From: Planctomycetota bacterium
GTDB taxonomy: Bacteria > Planctomycetota > Phycisphaerae > Phycisphaerales > UBA1924
Assembly (NCBI GenBank): GCA_024280755.1
Contig: JAJRPN010000030.1
Coordinates: 84,034-148,033, forward strand
Reading direction: 5' to 3'
DNA: 64,000 nt
How positions within the stretch are numbered: position 1 is the stretch's first letter; each line of letters starts with the position of its first letter. Both the position numbers and the translations under genes were made by a program. The notes below the pieces were generated by a model that worked only from the letters and a program-made list of their open reading frames with translations, did no database searches and was not told where the DNA came from. Shown one piece after another: positions 41,858 through 50,020 of this stretch.

Positions 41858-43102
41858 ATGCGCAATGTCTTTGATCAATACACACAACCAGAGAATCGGC
41901 TTACACATGCGCTGATTTGTACGCTCGATGCAGATCGCTCGCTGCTCAAGCCATTTCTCAAGTGGGCTGGGTGCGATGGAATCCCCCATCCCAATGGTCT
42001 CTACATAACTGAGCAGCAGATTCCGGGCAAACCTGTATCCGGGGATACGGAGGATGGCATTGGCCTTCCCGATGGCTGTGTATATTCAGAACTCGGATGG
42101 GCGATGCTGATCGAATCGAAGATTAGTTCGCCTGTGAGTCTCGATCAACTGCGTAGGCATATCGCTACTGCTAAGCGGCACGAGTTTGACAACCCTTTTC
42201 TGCTCCTGCTTTCAATAGATAAACCACCCAAGCACCTTCCTGAGAGGACGGTACACAAGGCTTGGAGAGATGTGTACGCATGGTTTCGCAAGCACTCTGG
42301 ATCTTCGCACTGGGCACGTACATTGACTGAGTACATGGAGATATTCGAGTCGCGAATGATCGCGGAGGAGTACTCCATTCGAGGGACACTAACCATGTTT
42401 GATGGCTTACGCTTTACGACAGATAACCCGTACACCTATCGTGAAGGTAAACGCCTAATCAGGCTTCTTGGCGACGAACTTCAACAGCGTAAGGACTTGC
42501 ACAAGCTAGGTATTGATCCGAAAGGGCAAAGAAGATCAGCCATCACAGGCAGTGGTGAGAATCGTGTTTGGGACTACTTGCCTCTTAAAATCGCAAGCAG
42601 CGCAAAGGAGTTCACGCATTTTCCCCATCTTGATATGGGGATAAGCAGAGATGAAGCGGTAGCGACACTCACAATTGCAAACGGGATCAAGGGCGGCTTT
42701 CGGAAGAAGCTCAAGGTTTTAGGGCAAGGTGGATTTATTGATTTACTTAAAGAGGTGGAGCACTCCCTGAGGCCCATACTAAAGGCTTCACCAGAATCGA
42801 AAGCCATGGTCTACGCGCTCCAACGACACTATCCAAGTCAGCGATCTGCAGGGATCAAGGATGCTCGGCTGGAAGCAGATCTTCGCACAATCACCACCGG
42901 AGGGGCTGACGGTGTGAAGTATCAGCCTGAATGGGTTGAGTCCATCTATCAAGTCATGACCAACAAGCGTTCAAACATCCAACTCGGAATAGAAGTGATC
43001 TTCTCTTATGAATGCCAGAAGATCCAGTCGGTCAAAGCGGTAGATTTGTTCGCCAAGTCCTTTGTCGCCATGAAACCGATGATTGACTTTGTGCTAGAGT
43101 AA
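41858..43102 (+). CDS. PD-(D/E)XK nuclease-like protein
   Basis: About 414 aa. The start of the protein, NVFDQYTQPENRLTHALI, followed by IGLPDGCVYSE and AMLIESKISSPVSLDQLRRHI, gives a D...E-x-K pattern typical of restriction-like nucleases of unknown class. The remaining 270 residues have no motif I can name. The ATG at 41858 is preferred to a TTG ten codons upstream, but neither has a good ribosome site. Convergent with the DUF4268-like gene at 43179 and divergent from 40475-41686. A defence nuclease is a plausible reading. Confidence 0.6.
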   Translation: MRNVFDQYTQPENRLTHALICTLDADRSLLKPFLKWAGCDGIPHPNGLYITEQQIPGKPVSGDTEDGIGLPDGCVYSELGWAMLIESKISSPVSLDQLRRHIATAKRHEFDNPFLLLLSIDKPPKHLPERTVHKAWRDVYAWFRKHSGSSHWARTLTEYMEIFESRMIAEEYSIRGTLTMFDGLRFTTDNPYTYREGKRLIRLLGDELQQRKDLHKLGIDPKGQRRSAITGSGENRVWDYLPLKIASSAKEFTHFPHLDMGISRDEAVATLTIANGIKGGFRKKLKVLGQGGFIDLLKEVEHSLRPILKASPESKAMVYALQRHYPSQRSAGIKDARLEADLRTITTGGADGVKYQPEWVESIYQVMTNKRSNIQLGIEVIFSYECQKIQSVKAVDLFAKSFVAMKPMIDFVLE

Positions 43103-43178
43103 GCGAGTATGAAACCAGAAAAGACCGATCCGTGGATCAGCCTTCTCTTGTCGATCAAACATGCTGCTAAATGCATTC

Positions 43179-44090
43179 TCAGTAAAGTTCGGAGAGAACT
43201 TGTTCGTACAACTCAGCTTTGCCTGCTAACCAGTCAATCAACTGATCTCGCTGGTCTATATTTGTGTAATCACCGGGTTTCCAACTTTGGAAAAAATGAT
43301 CTGTACCATCACCGATTCCATTGCCAAGTTTTTCTGTTAATGTCGCTTCGTGTGGAAAGAGAGTTTCTCTGACCTCTGTCCCATTCGCTCGTGGCAGCCC
43401 CCGTATGAATGCGCCTACCCCATCCTTCGCGGCATAAAGTGAAACTATAAACCCGAGATCCTCCAATACACGCCAGCGATTGCTCGACTTGCCTGCTTCT
43501 CCTGTTCGCTCACGCTCTCCATCAACGCGATCAACATATGCCGTCCAAAACTCATAGCGATTTTGTGTCAACTTTGAGTTGCCCTCTCTCTGAGCAGTCT
43601 TTGCATGCACCGCCCTTTCCCAGTTGTTTGGCCGTTCTACGACATCAAATATTGGAGCCAGTGGCGAGTTTGCAATCTGCGCCACTTTGATTTTCACGGC
43701 AAAGAAGGCGAACCGTTCGTCTGTGTGATCATTGAGCCAATTTAGAGCTGCAAGATGTGGTTCACGAAAATCCTTCGCGATCCAAATAATGGTTTGAGCT
43801 TCCAACCCAGCAAGGTAGGTCATAATCTGGCCCAGATGAGTGTGGTCAGAACCCTCTAGCTGATTTTCAATGAGCACAGTAGAATCATCCATTGTGTTTC
43901 TAGCCAGGATGTCGGCCGAGAATGATTCTACAGAGACTTCGGTCCCTTCTACCTCTAGTGGAATTCCAACGGCTTCAGACAACTGATCAATATTTTCAGC
44001 AAGCCAAGGCGTGAAGTTATGCGCTTCATGAGCCCAAGCTTCACGGAGATCCACTACTTTCAATTGTGAGAGACTAGGAATTTCTGCCAT
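43179..44090 (-). CDS. DUF4268-type PD-(D/E)XK protein
   Basis: 303 aa. The N-terminal half contains FSADILARN and VLIENQLEGSDHTHLGQIMTYLAGLEAQTIIWIA, the Asp...Glu-x-Gln pattern and following Thr-rich helix of a known group of predicted nucleases with a C-terminal DUF4268 (YEFWTAYVD..., FIVSLYAAKDG). The Gln in place of Lys is usual in this group. It probably acts on DNA; relatives are seen in accessory regions. Small promoter-sized gap before the lipoprotein gene. Confidence 0.75.
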   Translation of the reverse strand: MAEIPSLSQLKVVDLREAWAHEAHNFTPWLAENIDQLSEAVGIPLEVEGTEVSVESFSADILARNTMDDSTVLIENQLEGSDHTHLGQIMTYLAGLEAQTIIWIAKDFREPHLAALNWLNDHTDERFAFFAVKIKVAQIANSPLAPIFDVVERPNNWERAVHAKTAQREGNSKLTQNRYEFWTAYVDRVDGERERTGEAGKSSNRWRVLEDLGFIVSLYAAKDGVGAFIRGLPRANGTEVRETLFPHEATLTEKLGNGIGDGTDHFFQSWKPGDYTNIDQRDQLIDWLAGKAELYEQVLSELY

Positions 44091-44260
44091 CGATCACCTC
44101 CATTATAATTATGAATCCAATGGAGCATAAATCTCCAGACCAATGAACGGGCAATGGCCATCCTGATTGGATGGCATAGTTTATCACATTTGCTCGACAC
44201 TCGCTCAATCTAAACTGATCATGAAAAACAAAAACGCCAAGATCACAAGGTCGTGAATCA

Positions 44261-44659
44261 TTATCGTCTGCGTGGTTCGTCCCAACGAAGCACATCATCT
44301 TGCTCTGTGTACCAGATCGACAAACTCCAAAATGTGTGCTTCTGTACAGCTTCGACCGGCGTGCCCACAACTTCCCAAAGACCAAATGTAAGAATATCGC
44401 CAACACCATGTGCAATCGCACGGCCTGGTGAGCCGCTCTCGCCAGTTGTGTATTCGTACAATGCTCGGCGGTCTTCAATATCAAAGGTCTTTGGACGACC
44501 AAACTCAGTTTCAACAACGCTTCGAGATTGCCCTGCCCGTACTACACCAATGTCTGGATTGTCTGCGCCGTGGAGTGCCATCCCGACTGAACAACCAGAA
44601 AGAAAAGTGTTGAGTGCAAGTCCAACAGAGAGTGTGGCGATGGCTTGATATCGTTTCAT
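44261..44659 (-). CDS. Small lipoprotein, unknown function
   Basis: 132 aa with a clear lipobox (FLSGC, Cys23) and a beta-rich domain (GQSRSVVETEFGRPKTFDI, ALYEYTTGE) that recalls SmpA/BamE-like small lipoproteins in style; the match is not firm. GDILTFGLWEVVGTPVEAVQ could be a re-entrant or amphipathic helix. No operon partner: 170 bp to the next gene and 297 bp upstream to the WYL gene. A pair of palindromic repeats lies upstream at 44885-44934. Confidence 0.65.
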   Translation of the reverse strand: MKRYQAIATLSVGLALNTFLSGCSVGMALHGADNPDIGVVRAGQSRSVVETEFGRPKTFDIEDRRALYEYTTGESGSPGRAIAHGVGDILTFGLWEVVGTPVEAVQKHTFWSLSIWYTEQDDVLRWDEPRRR

Positions 44660-44884
44660 GATTCATTTCCTTGTCAAAGTTTCTTGACCATTTGAACCCG
44701 CCTCGCCATTGACCCAGCTGTGCGAATGTGTGCGCAGCAGAGTCAATGGGCCTAGCTGTGGTTCCCTCGAGCACAGCCACGGGCGGGTCATCACATGTTG
44801 GAGAGATAACAGGAGGGAACGATGTGTTCACCATAGAAGTTGCAACGCTGCCGTCAATGCACACAAGACAACTTGTACAGAGCG

Positions 44885-44934
44885 GCTGACACCCAGCTGT
44901 CATCTAGGGGCTGCTCGCTGACATACAGCTGTCA
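44885..44934. promoter_or_regulatory. Two tandem 18-bp palindromic sites, 32 bp apart
   Basis: GCTGACACCCAGCTGTCA (44885-44902) and GCTGACATACAGCTGTCA (44917-44934) are direct repeats differing at two positions. Each has TGACA/TGTCA arms. The start-to-start distance of 32 bp is about three helical turns, so two dimers would bind the same DNA face. They lie in the 297-bp gene-free stretch between the WYL regulator stop and the lipoprotein start, and may be targets of the WYL protein. Confidence 0.6.
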
Positions 44935-44956
44935 GTCTGATTGTCTCAAATATGAA

Positions 44957-45961
44957 TCAAAGAGACGCGTCGATCTCACTTTGGCGGTACTGCTCGGCTG
45001 TCTGTGCTGCTAGATTCTGCACCCGATCTCTCAGTGCTGCCGGCTTAATCACTTTACAGTTAGGACCCATTGAGAGTATCCACCAGACAATCTCATCGAA
45101 GCCCGATACCGTGCATCGCATCGTCACCGAGTGATCGGTGTTGTATTCAATCTCTTGCGTCTTGTGCCAGATCGTGTCACTGATCGTCTCTGCAAAGCCT
45201 GGCGTGAACCAGAGTTCGATCTCGGCGTCCTTGCCTTGCATCATCCGCCAGGCGTTGCCGAGGTATTGATCGAGTGAGAAATCGGTGGGGATGGTGTACG
45301 AACTGTCGGTGATGACTGCTTTGCAGAATCGACTGAGCTTGAGTGAGCGAAGCTCGCCGCGTCCATGGTGGTGGCCAATGACATACCACGCGCGGACAGA
45401 GAAGAGCATGGTGTAGGGTTCGAAGTCAAAGTCTGTTGGCGGTTCGCTTGGCGACTTTACTGATTCATACTGGCAGACGAGTGTTTTTCTCTCCGCGATT
45501 GCCAGTTGCATCGTTTCATACACATCCTCGTAGCCATCCTTCGGGCTCGATGATGCAGTCTTGATGACAATCTGCTTGCGTGTCTCTGAGAGTTCATCGA
45601 GGATGGATTGTGGGATCGATGCGAGCACTTTGCTCAGGCCGTCCCATGCGGGTTTGGTGAACGGAATCTGCTCAGTCTGGGCGAGATGTTCGCACAAAGT
45701 TGCCATTGCGAGAGCTTCGTGGATGGTGAGCTGAACCGGTGGGAGGAAGCGGTCTTTATCGATGCGGTACTTGCCGTTCTCATTTGGAATATTGAATCCG
45801 GCTCCGTTGAGTTCGGTCAGATCCCGAAAAATGGTCCTCTCGGAAACCCCGCACTCCTCAGCCAACTCCCCCGGCGTGCATTTCTGACCCGATTGGATCA
45901 GCGTGAGCACCTTGAGCAGGCGATGGATGCGTGTGTACTTCGTCTTATTGTTCTCGGCCAT
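44957..45961 (-). CDS. WYL-domain HTH transcriptional regulator
   Basis: 334 aa. N-terminal winged helix (IHRLLKVLTLIQSG, TPGELAEECGVSERTIFRDLTEL) and a WYL domain from about residue 140 (FEPYTMLFSVRAWYVIGHHH, with the WYV variant of the motif). A C-terminal WCX-like part follows (IELWFTPGFAETI). WYL regulators bind nucleotide-like or nucleic-acid ligands and repress defence operons such as BREX (BrxR) and CBASS (CapW). Here it sits inside the island, before a tandem palindrome and a lipoprotein gene; its target is not certain. Confidence 0.88.
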   Translation of the reverse strand: MAENNKTKYTRIHRLLKVLTLIQSGQKCTPGELAEECGVSERTIFRDLTELNGAGFNIPNENGKYRIDKDRFLPPVQLTIHEALAMATLCEHLAQTEQIPFTKPAWDGLSKVLASIPQSILDELSETRKQIVIKTASSSPKDGYEDVYETMQLAIAERKTLVCQYESVKSPSEPPTDFDFEPYTMLFSVRAWYVIGHHHGRGELRSLKLSRFCKAVITDSSYTIPTDFSLDQYLGNAWRMMQGKDAEIELWFTPGFAETISDTIWHKTQEIEYNTDHSVTMRCTVSGFDEIVWWILSMGPNCKVIKPAALRDRVQNLAAQTAEQYRQSEIDASL

Positions 45962-46086
45962 GATGTATTATGGCCGTTGATGCGCTCCGCATTCCTGTTT
46001 CACGGCAGGCAAAGAAAAAACTCTCCACGAAGCACTGATGGATTCTGCAAGAGAGTTTGCGAAGACTACTGATTCAGCTTTGTCTT

Positions 46087-46434
46087 TCAATCACCCATGT
46101 CGAAAATTCGAGCACGGAACTGACGGTTGAATGACCATCGATGAGTCCATGGTAGTTCATGGATGACATGATCTTCTTCATACAGTCTTTCGAGTAGCTC
46201 CTTCGCGGCCATTTTCTTTTCTACAGCGGTGAGCTGGGATAATGACAATGCTGCCCATCCTCCAAACTCACTCGTTTGGCGAGTCGTCTCATAAAACTCG
46301 TAGACGACCCGGTCTGCTTCAGCCGAAGTCTGGCGAGTGATGATGATCAAGGCTGCGACCAGCCCGAGCACCAAGATGGCTCCGAATCGGGCGAGCTTGT
46401 TGTCGGTGATTTTCTTGGCGGTTTGTTTGTTCAA
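46087..46434 (-). CDS. Small membrane protein, unknown
   Basis: 115 aa with one transmembrane helix near the N-terminus (ARFGAILVLGLVAALIIIT), basic residues before it, and a soluble C-terminal domain rich in charged residues (VEKKMAAKELLERLYEEDHV). No family recognised. The 154 bp upstream contain a perfect hairpin CCGCAC-G-GTGCGG (46477-46489) that may end the transcript of the XRE/GIY-YIG gene. Confidence 0.55.
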   Translation of the reverse strand: MNKQTAKKITDNKLARFGAILVLGLVAALIIITRQTSAEADRVVYEFYETTRQTSEFGGWAALSLSQLTAVEKKMAAKELLERLYEEDHVIHELPWTHRWSFNRQFRARIFDMGD

Positions 46435-46588
46435 ATACGATCTCCTTTGGGTTATGGATGTGCGATACCACGCCGCACGGTGCGGATTAGATGGAAAAGA
46501 TGTGCATTAGCAATCCGATAGCTGCCTATAGAGTTAAGGCAAACTTTAATCGGATAGGCTTATAAGCTATTAATCAACTACAACCATT

Positions 46589-47362
46589 TCATTCGTCAAG
46601 GTCGCTTTCGTCCCGCTCAACCAACTGTTTATTGATGACTGCATTTGTTTTCATAAAACGAATCATGACCCGTTCGATTTGTTCTCTCAGGGTTTTGTCA
46701 CGCACTTCGACATACGAAGCTTTGTACACTATGGGTGATTTATACCAGAATTTTTGTTCATGTTCACGGCATCGGTTGTAAATGGAACCTCCCATTCCGA
46801 CATATATAGGCCGGTCACTAATGTCGTAGAACACATAAATGCCTGGGACACGGGGCACATCATTCCAATCATACGGGTCGAAATCGGTGAATGCGCCAAC
46901 TCCATCTACTCCCAGATCAGCATCTCGTTTAATCTCTGCTTCAATGTCTTGATCTATTTGAATCCCAAGCGCCTCTTGAAGTTTTTCCTTTGTGCGAACT
47001 CTTGGATTAGAGTCTTTGCCATTGAGGATACTGTCTATTGGGGTCCTTGATAGGCCTGTTTTTTCAACCAGGTCTTTAACAGTCATGGATTTCTTTTCCA
47101 TCGCATGTCGTAGCCAGTTGCTCAACAAACTATTCGCTTCTAATTTTGTTGCAGAGCCATCAATGAATGGTTGAAATCCGAATAGCTTTACGATTGCTGC
47201 AACTTGATCGCTTGATGGTGGTTGTATTCCATTTTCAATAAGGCTCACAATTGGTTGGGCAATTTTAAGTTCCTTGCCAAGCTTTTCTTGCGACATGTTC
47301 TCAGTGCGTCTTAGATTCTGCAAGATTTTCCCATGCAGTTCTGTTTTCCAATCAAATTTCAT
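46589..47362 (-). CDS. Double XRE HTH - GIY-YIG nuclease fusion
   Basis: 257 aa unusual fusion. Two helix-turn-helix domains occupy residues about 10-70 (MSQEKLGKELKIAQPIVSLIE) and 85-135 (MTVKDLVEKTGLSRTPIDSIL). A GIY-YIG domain follows at about 170-250: VPGIYVFYD, PIYVGMGGSIYNRCREH with the catalytic Arg, REQIERVMIRF with the metal-binding Glu, and an Asn in NAVINKQ. All active-site positions seem kept. The start at 47362 has GGAG six bases upstream; an in-frame TTG four codons earlier is less likely. It could cut DNA at sites chosen by its HTH domains, or repress and cut. It lies 78 bp after the AAA ATPase gene in the same direction. Confidence 0.8.
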   Translation of the reverse strand: MKFDWKTELHGKILQNLRRTENMSQEKLGKELKIAQPIVSLIENGIQPPSSDQVAAIVKLFGFQPFIDGSATKLEANSLLSNWLRHAMEKKSMTVKDLVEKTGLSRTPIDSILNGKDSNPRVRTKEKLQEALGIQIDQDIEAEIKRDADLGVDGVGAFTDFDPYDWNDVPRVPGIYVFYDISDRPIYVGMGGSIYNRCREHEQKFWYKSPIVYKASYVEVRDKTLREQIERVMIRFMKTNAVINKQLVERDESDLDE

Positions 47363-47440
47363 ATGTATCTCCAATTCTAGTTTATGTTAATGACAAACAT
47401 CTTCACAATCCTATCCACTATAACGAATCAAACGGAGTAC

Positions 47441-48730
47441 TTAGCTCGCAGAACGGGCAAAGCCGAATACCCTTTCGGCCTCAAAGCCGCAGTCTTCCCA
47501 CGCTACACGGACATCGGATACATCAAACTCTTCTTTGTCAGAGATAATTCGAAGCGTCTCGGCCAAATCACGCACTTGGGCTCCTGTCATGTCTTCCGTG
47601 AAACTTGTAGCGAGCTCTAATGCCCCAGGCGTTAATCTCTGAGGGAGAATCATGCACTCAACGAGTCGGCTTCGTTCCTTGTCTGGCAACGGGCCAAACT
47701 TGAGCCGACGATCGAAACGGCCCGGACGATCTGCGAGAGCGGTCTCAACTACTTCTGGGCGGTTGGTCGTGCCGACCCACAGCACGCCCGGCACATTGCG
47801 TAAGCCGTCCATCACCTGCATGAGCTCTGCCATGCCTGGGCTGCCGCCGCGTCGGCGATCGGCTCCGAAGATATCAATCTCCTCAATGAAGACGGCACAT
47901 GGAGCAGTCATCTCGATGAGTTCTTTGAGCACCTCAATACTCCCGTGGCGACAGATTTGGTCCGGTCCAGCGATACATACGGAGATGCCATCGAGTTCGT
48001 TGGCGATGGCGCGAAGCAGCATGCTCTTGCCACAGCCAGGGACGCCTTCGAGAAGCACTCCGCGTTGGCCCCGAGCGCCTCGGCCCTTGAGCTCATTGAT
48101 CCTACGAGCATATTCGATGATGTGGCGATTGATCACCTGTGATTGGTTCTCTGTGAGGATGACATCGTCGAGCGTGATATTACCGTGATCAATGAGTTTT
48201 CCAAGCAGATCGAAAGTTTGTCCGCGAAGGTGGTTATTCGCTTTGGCAAATGAACGGAGTTTGGCAATCCAGCTCGAAGCGTTTGGTGAGTAGACAGATA
48301 TCTCTATATCGCCACAGCGATCCGTTTCGACCTGAAGCACAAATCGTTCCATTGATTCAGCATGCTCCACGAAGTAGGTGACTTCGCGTGGTGTTCGGAT
48401 GAAGCCGTCGGCTGATTGCACGCTTCGGTACTTTGGCATACCGCCGCGAGGTCCAGCAACAGAATGGATTTTGATATCGTTCGCATCGAGAAACTGAGGA
48501 ATGCAAGCAGCGACCACATCGCCCGCCCCAGCTTCCATTTCCCAATCTTCATTGGAAGGCGGGCTCATGGTCCAATGATGGATAATTCTTTGCTCTTCTC
48601 GGTCGTGGCCTTGAATCGCCATGATTTGTGTGAACTCATGTGTGGTTGATTCGGTTACCCGACTCGGGGATTCCTGACGGATCAGACCCATTGATTCAAG
48701 TATTTCCATTCGCTTTGCTCTGTTGCCCAT
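47441..48730 (-). CDS. AAA+ ATPase (Cdc48/FtsH-like single domain)
   Basis: 429 aa. The ATPase domain covers about residues 210-400: Walker A LLEGVPGCGKSMLL, Walker B AVFIEEIDIFG (Glu-Glu instead of Asp-Glu), sensor WVGTTNRPE and arginine-finger region DRPGRFDRRL. The N-terminal 200 residues are a separate domain without known motif, likely for substrate or partner binding. The start at 48730 has AAAGGAA seven bases upstream; a longer frame to 48838 lacks one. It would remodel proteins or complexes. A near-consensus promoter 390 bp upstream gives a long leader. Forms a likely unit with the XRE/GIY-YIG gene. Confidence 0.85.
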   Translation of the reverse strand: MGNRAKRMEILESMGLIRQESPSRVTESTTHEFTQIMAIQGHDREEQRIIHHWTMSPPSNEDWEMEAGAGDVVAACIPQFLDANDIKIHSVAGPRGGMPKYRSVQSADGFIRTPREVTYFVEHAESMERFVLQVETDRCGDIEISVYSPNASSWIAKLRSFAKANNHLRGQTFDLLGKLIDHGNITLDDVILTENQSQVINRHIIEYARRINELKGRGARGQRGVLLEGVPGCGKSMLLRAIANELDGISVCIAGPDQICRHGSIEVLKELIEMTAPCAVFIEEIDIFGADRRRGGSPGMAELMQVMDGLRNVPGVLWVGTTNRPEVVETALADRPGRFDRRLKFGPLPDKERSRLVECMILPQRLTPGALELATSFTEDMTGAQVRDLAETLRIISDKEEFDVSDVRVAWEDCGFEAERVFGFARSAS

Positions 48731-49118
48731 ATATATTCCTTTTGTGTGGCATGCCGATATCCCCGATGGCAACGCGCCATGGGATAGCTTCATGCTTGTA
48801 TGCATGTCTGTTGACCGGATACGAATACTTGATGGCATCGCGGCATCACGCAGTTGCGCGTAAAAACCGATCGTGACCAGTTGGCCGAATCTTGATTGTC
48901 ATGTCCTTTGTTTTACTTTGATCAAGTTCTTCTATGAACAGATCCAGTCGCTTGTCTACGCAGGCTGCTTGTCGCACGGTTCATTCTGAACACATGACTT
49001 GCAGTCGTAGCTATGCACCGCGGCGGGCAAGGGACATCGCCCCGCTCGGTTGCAGTTCGGGCCTGTATGAACAGGCTATTTGCACGGATTATGCACCAAA
49101 CTCCTCAAGCATGTTTTC
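48731..49118 (-). other. Long untranslated leader upstream of AAA ATPase gene
   Basis: About 390 bases between a strong promoter (49119-49146) and the ATPase start with no gene I can support. It contains short possible leader peptides on the minus strand, including MTIKIRPTGHDRFLRATA just before the long in-frame extension. A regulatory leader or small RNA is possible. No classic riboswitch was recognised. Confidence 0.45.
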
Positions 49119-49146
49119 ATTATAGCAACTTTTACAATTTTGTCAA
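49119..49146 (-). promoter_or_regulatory. Consensus sigma-70 promoter, minus strand
   Basis: Reading the minus strand: TTGACA (49146-49141), 16-bp spacer, TATAAT (49124-49119); both hexamers are perfect. It points toward the AAA ATPase and XRE/GIY-YIG genes and lies about 100 bp beyond the HEPN gene stop. Confidence 0.8.
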
Positions 49147-49245
49147 GTCTAAAACCAAATGTGTATGTTGCAAGACTGTCATAGGGTTGTCATTTGGATT
49201 GGATTCAACGCCAAAATATTGCGTTCTCACAGTAGAACAATACCA

Positions 49246-49923
49246 TCAGTTATCAATCGGCGGATAGCACAGATCATCCCAGTCTTCACGCCAAGCGTGG
49301 TCGATGATGATTTGGGAGACGGCATGAAGATACAGTCCCAAGAATCGGCCACAACGACCTACGGCTTCTCGGTTGAGTTTGCTATCAAAGGTCGCCGCTC
49401 CATGCACAAGCTGGCATCGGATGAAGTAGACGCGTTCGATCGTCATGCTAAGAATCGACTCAAACCGTCCTTCAAAGTGCATGGAAGGAAGCTGGCGGGC
49501 TTTGTTCTGCGCTCGTCGCGCTTCGTTTTCTCCAGGGTCTTGCCAGAAGTATTTATTGAGAAACTCGTTGCCAACAATCGCTTTAATCTCTTCGCGTTGC
49601 TCTGTGAGCAGCTTGGGGATAAGCCCGTTCTGGTCGAAGTCCATGATCCGCTTCGTGAATATGCCGAGGGAGGATCGATCGCCGATGGGTTCGCGTGCTT
49701 GTGTGTTCCATCGTCCGTAGAGACTGTTGTGGGCGATCCAGTAGTAGATCAGTTTCGGGTCGTCATGCCCGAGTCCTGCGGTTTCGAGTTCTTCAATCCT
49801 TTCCATCCAGCTCCAACACCGGTGGAGCCGAATGCGGATGGCATCATGTTGAGATACATTCGCATCACCGTCTTTGATCGGTTGCCAATGATTCCGAAGA
49901 TCTTGGATGGATTGCGTCATCAT
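49246..49923 (-). CDS. HEPN-domain protein, predicted ribonuclease
   Basis: 225 aa, all-helical. The motif RCQLVHG (Arg169 to His174, R-x4-H) within RVYFIRCQLVHGAATFDSK is the active-site signature of HEPN ribonucleases, and the surrounding KLIYYWIAHNSLYGRW region is seen in related uncharacterised proteins. HEPN proteins commonly cut RNA as toxins or defence effectors. It is divergent from the RecB-like nuclease gene (97 bp between starts). Downstream, in the same direction, are the AAA ATPase and XRE/GIY-YIG genes, but a separate promoter intervenes. Confidence 0.78.
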   Translation of the reverse strand: MMTQSIQDLRNHWQPIKDGDANVSQHDAIRIRLHRCWSWMERIEELETAGLGHDDPKLIYYWIAHNSLYGRWNTQAREPIGDRSSLGIFTKRIMDFDQNGLIPKLLTEQREEIKAIVGNEFLNKYFWQDPGENEARRAQNKARQLPSMHFEGRFESILSMTIERVYFIRCQLVHGAATFDSKLNREAVGRCGRFLGLYLHAVSQIIIDHAWREDWDDLCYPPIDN

Positions 49924-50020
49924 TTTTCAACTTTCATCGTGCGAGTGAATAATCATGTATAGTGGATAGAGACACGATCATATCACAATCGCACTCATCA
50001 GAATGACATGAGGATTCTCT

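Noticed and set aside
43109..43372. 87-aa ORF after the nuclease-like gene
   Set aside because: Its second half is antisense to the DUF4268 gene; it may be a gene fragment, but it is not supported as an intact gene.
44709..44921. Small ORFs on both strands upstream of the lipoprotein
   Set aside because: No ribosome sites or family features; they overlap the tandem palindromes.
49159..49962. 267-aa plus-strand ORF over the HEPN region
   Set aside because: The HEPN gene on the minus strand has a family motif; the plus frame has none and begins without a ribosome site.
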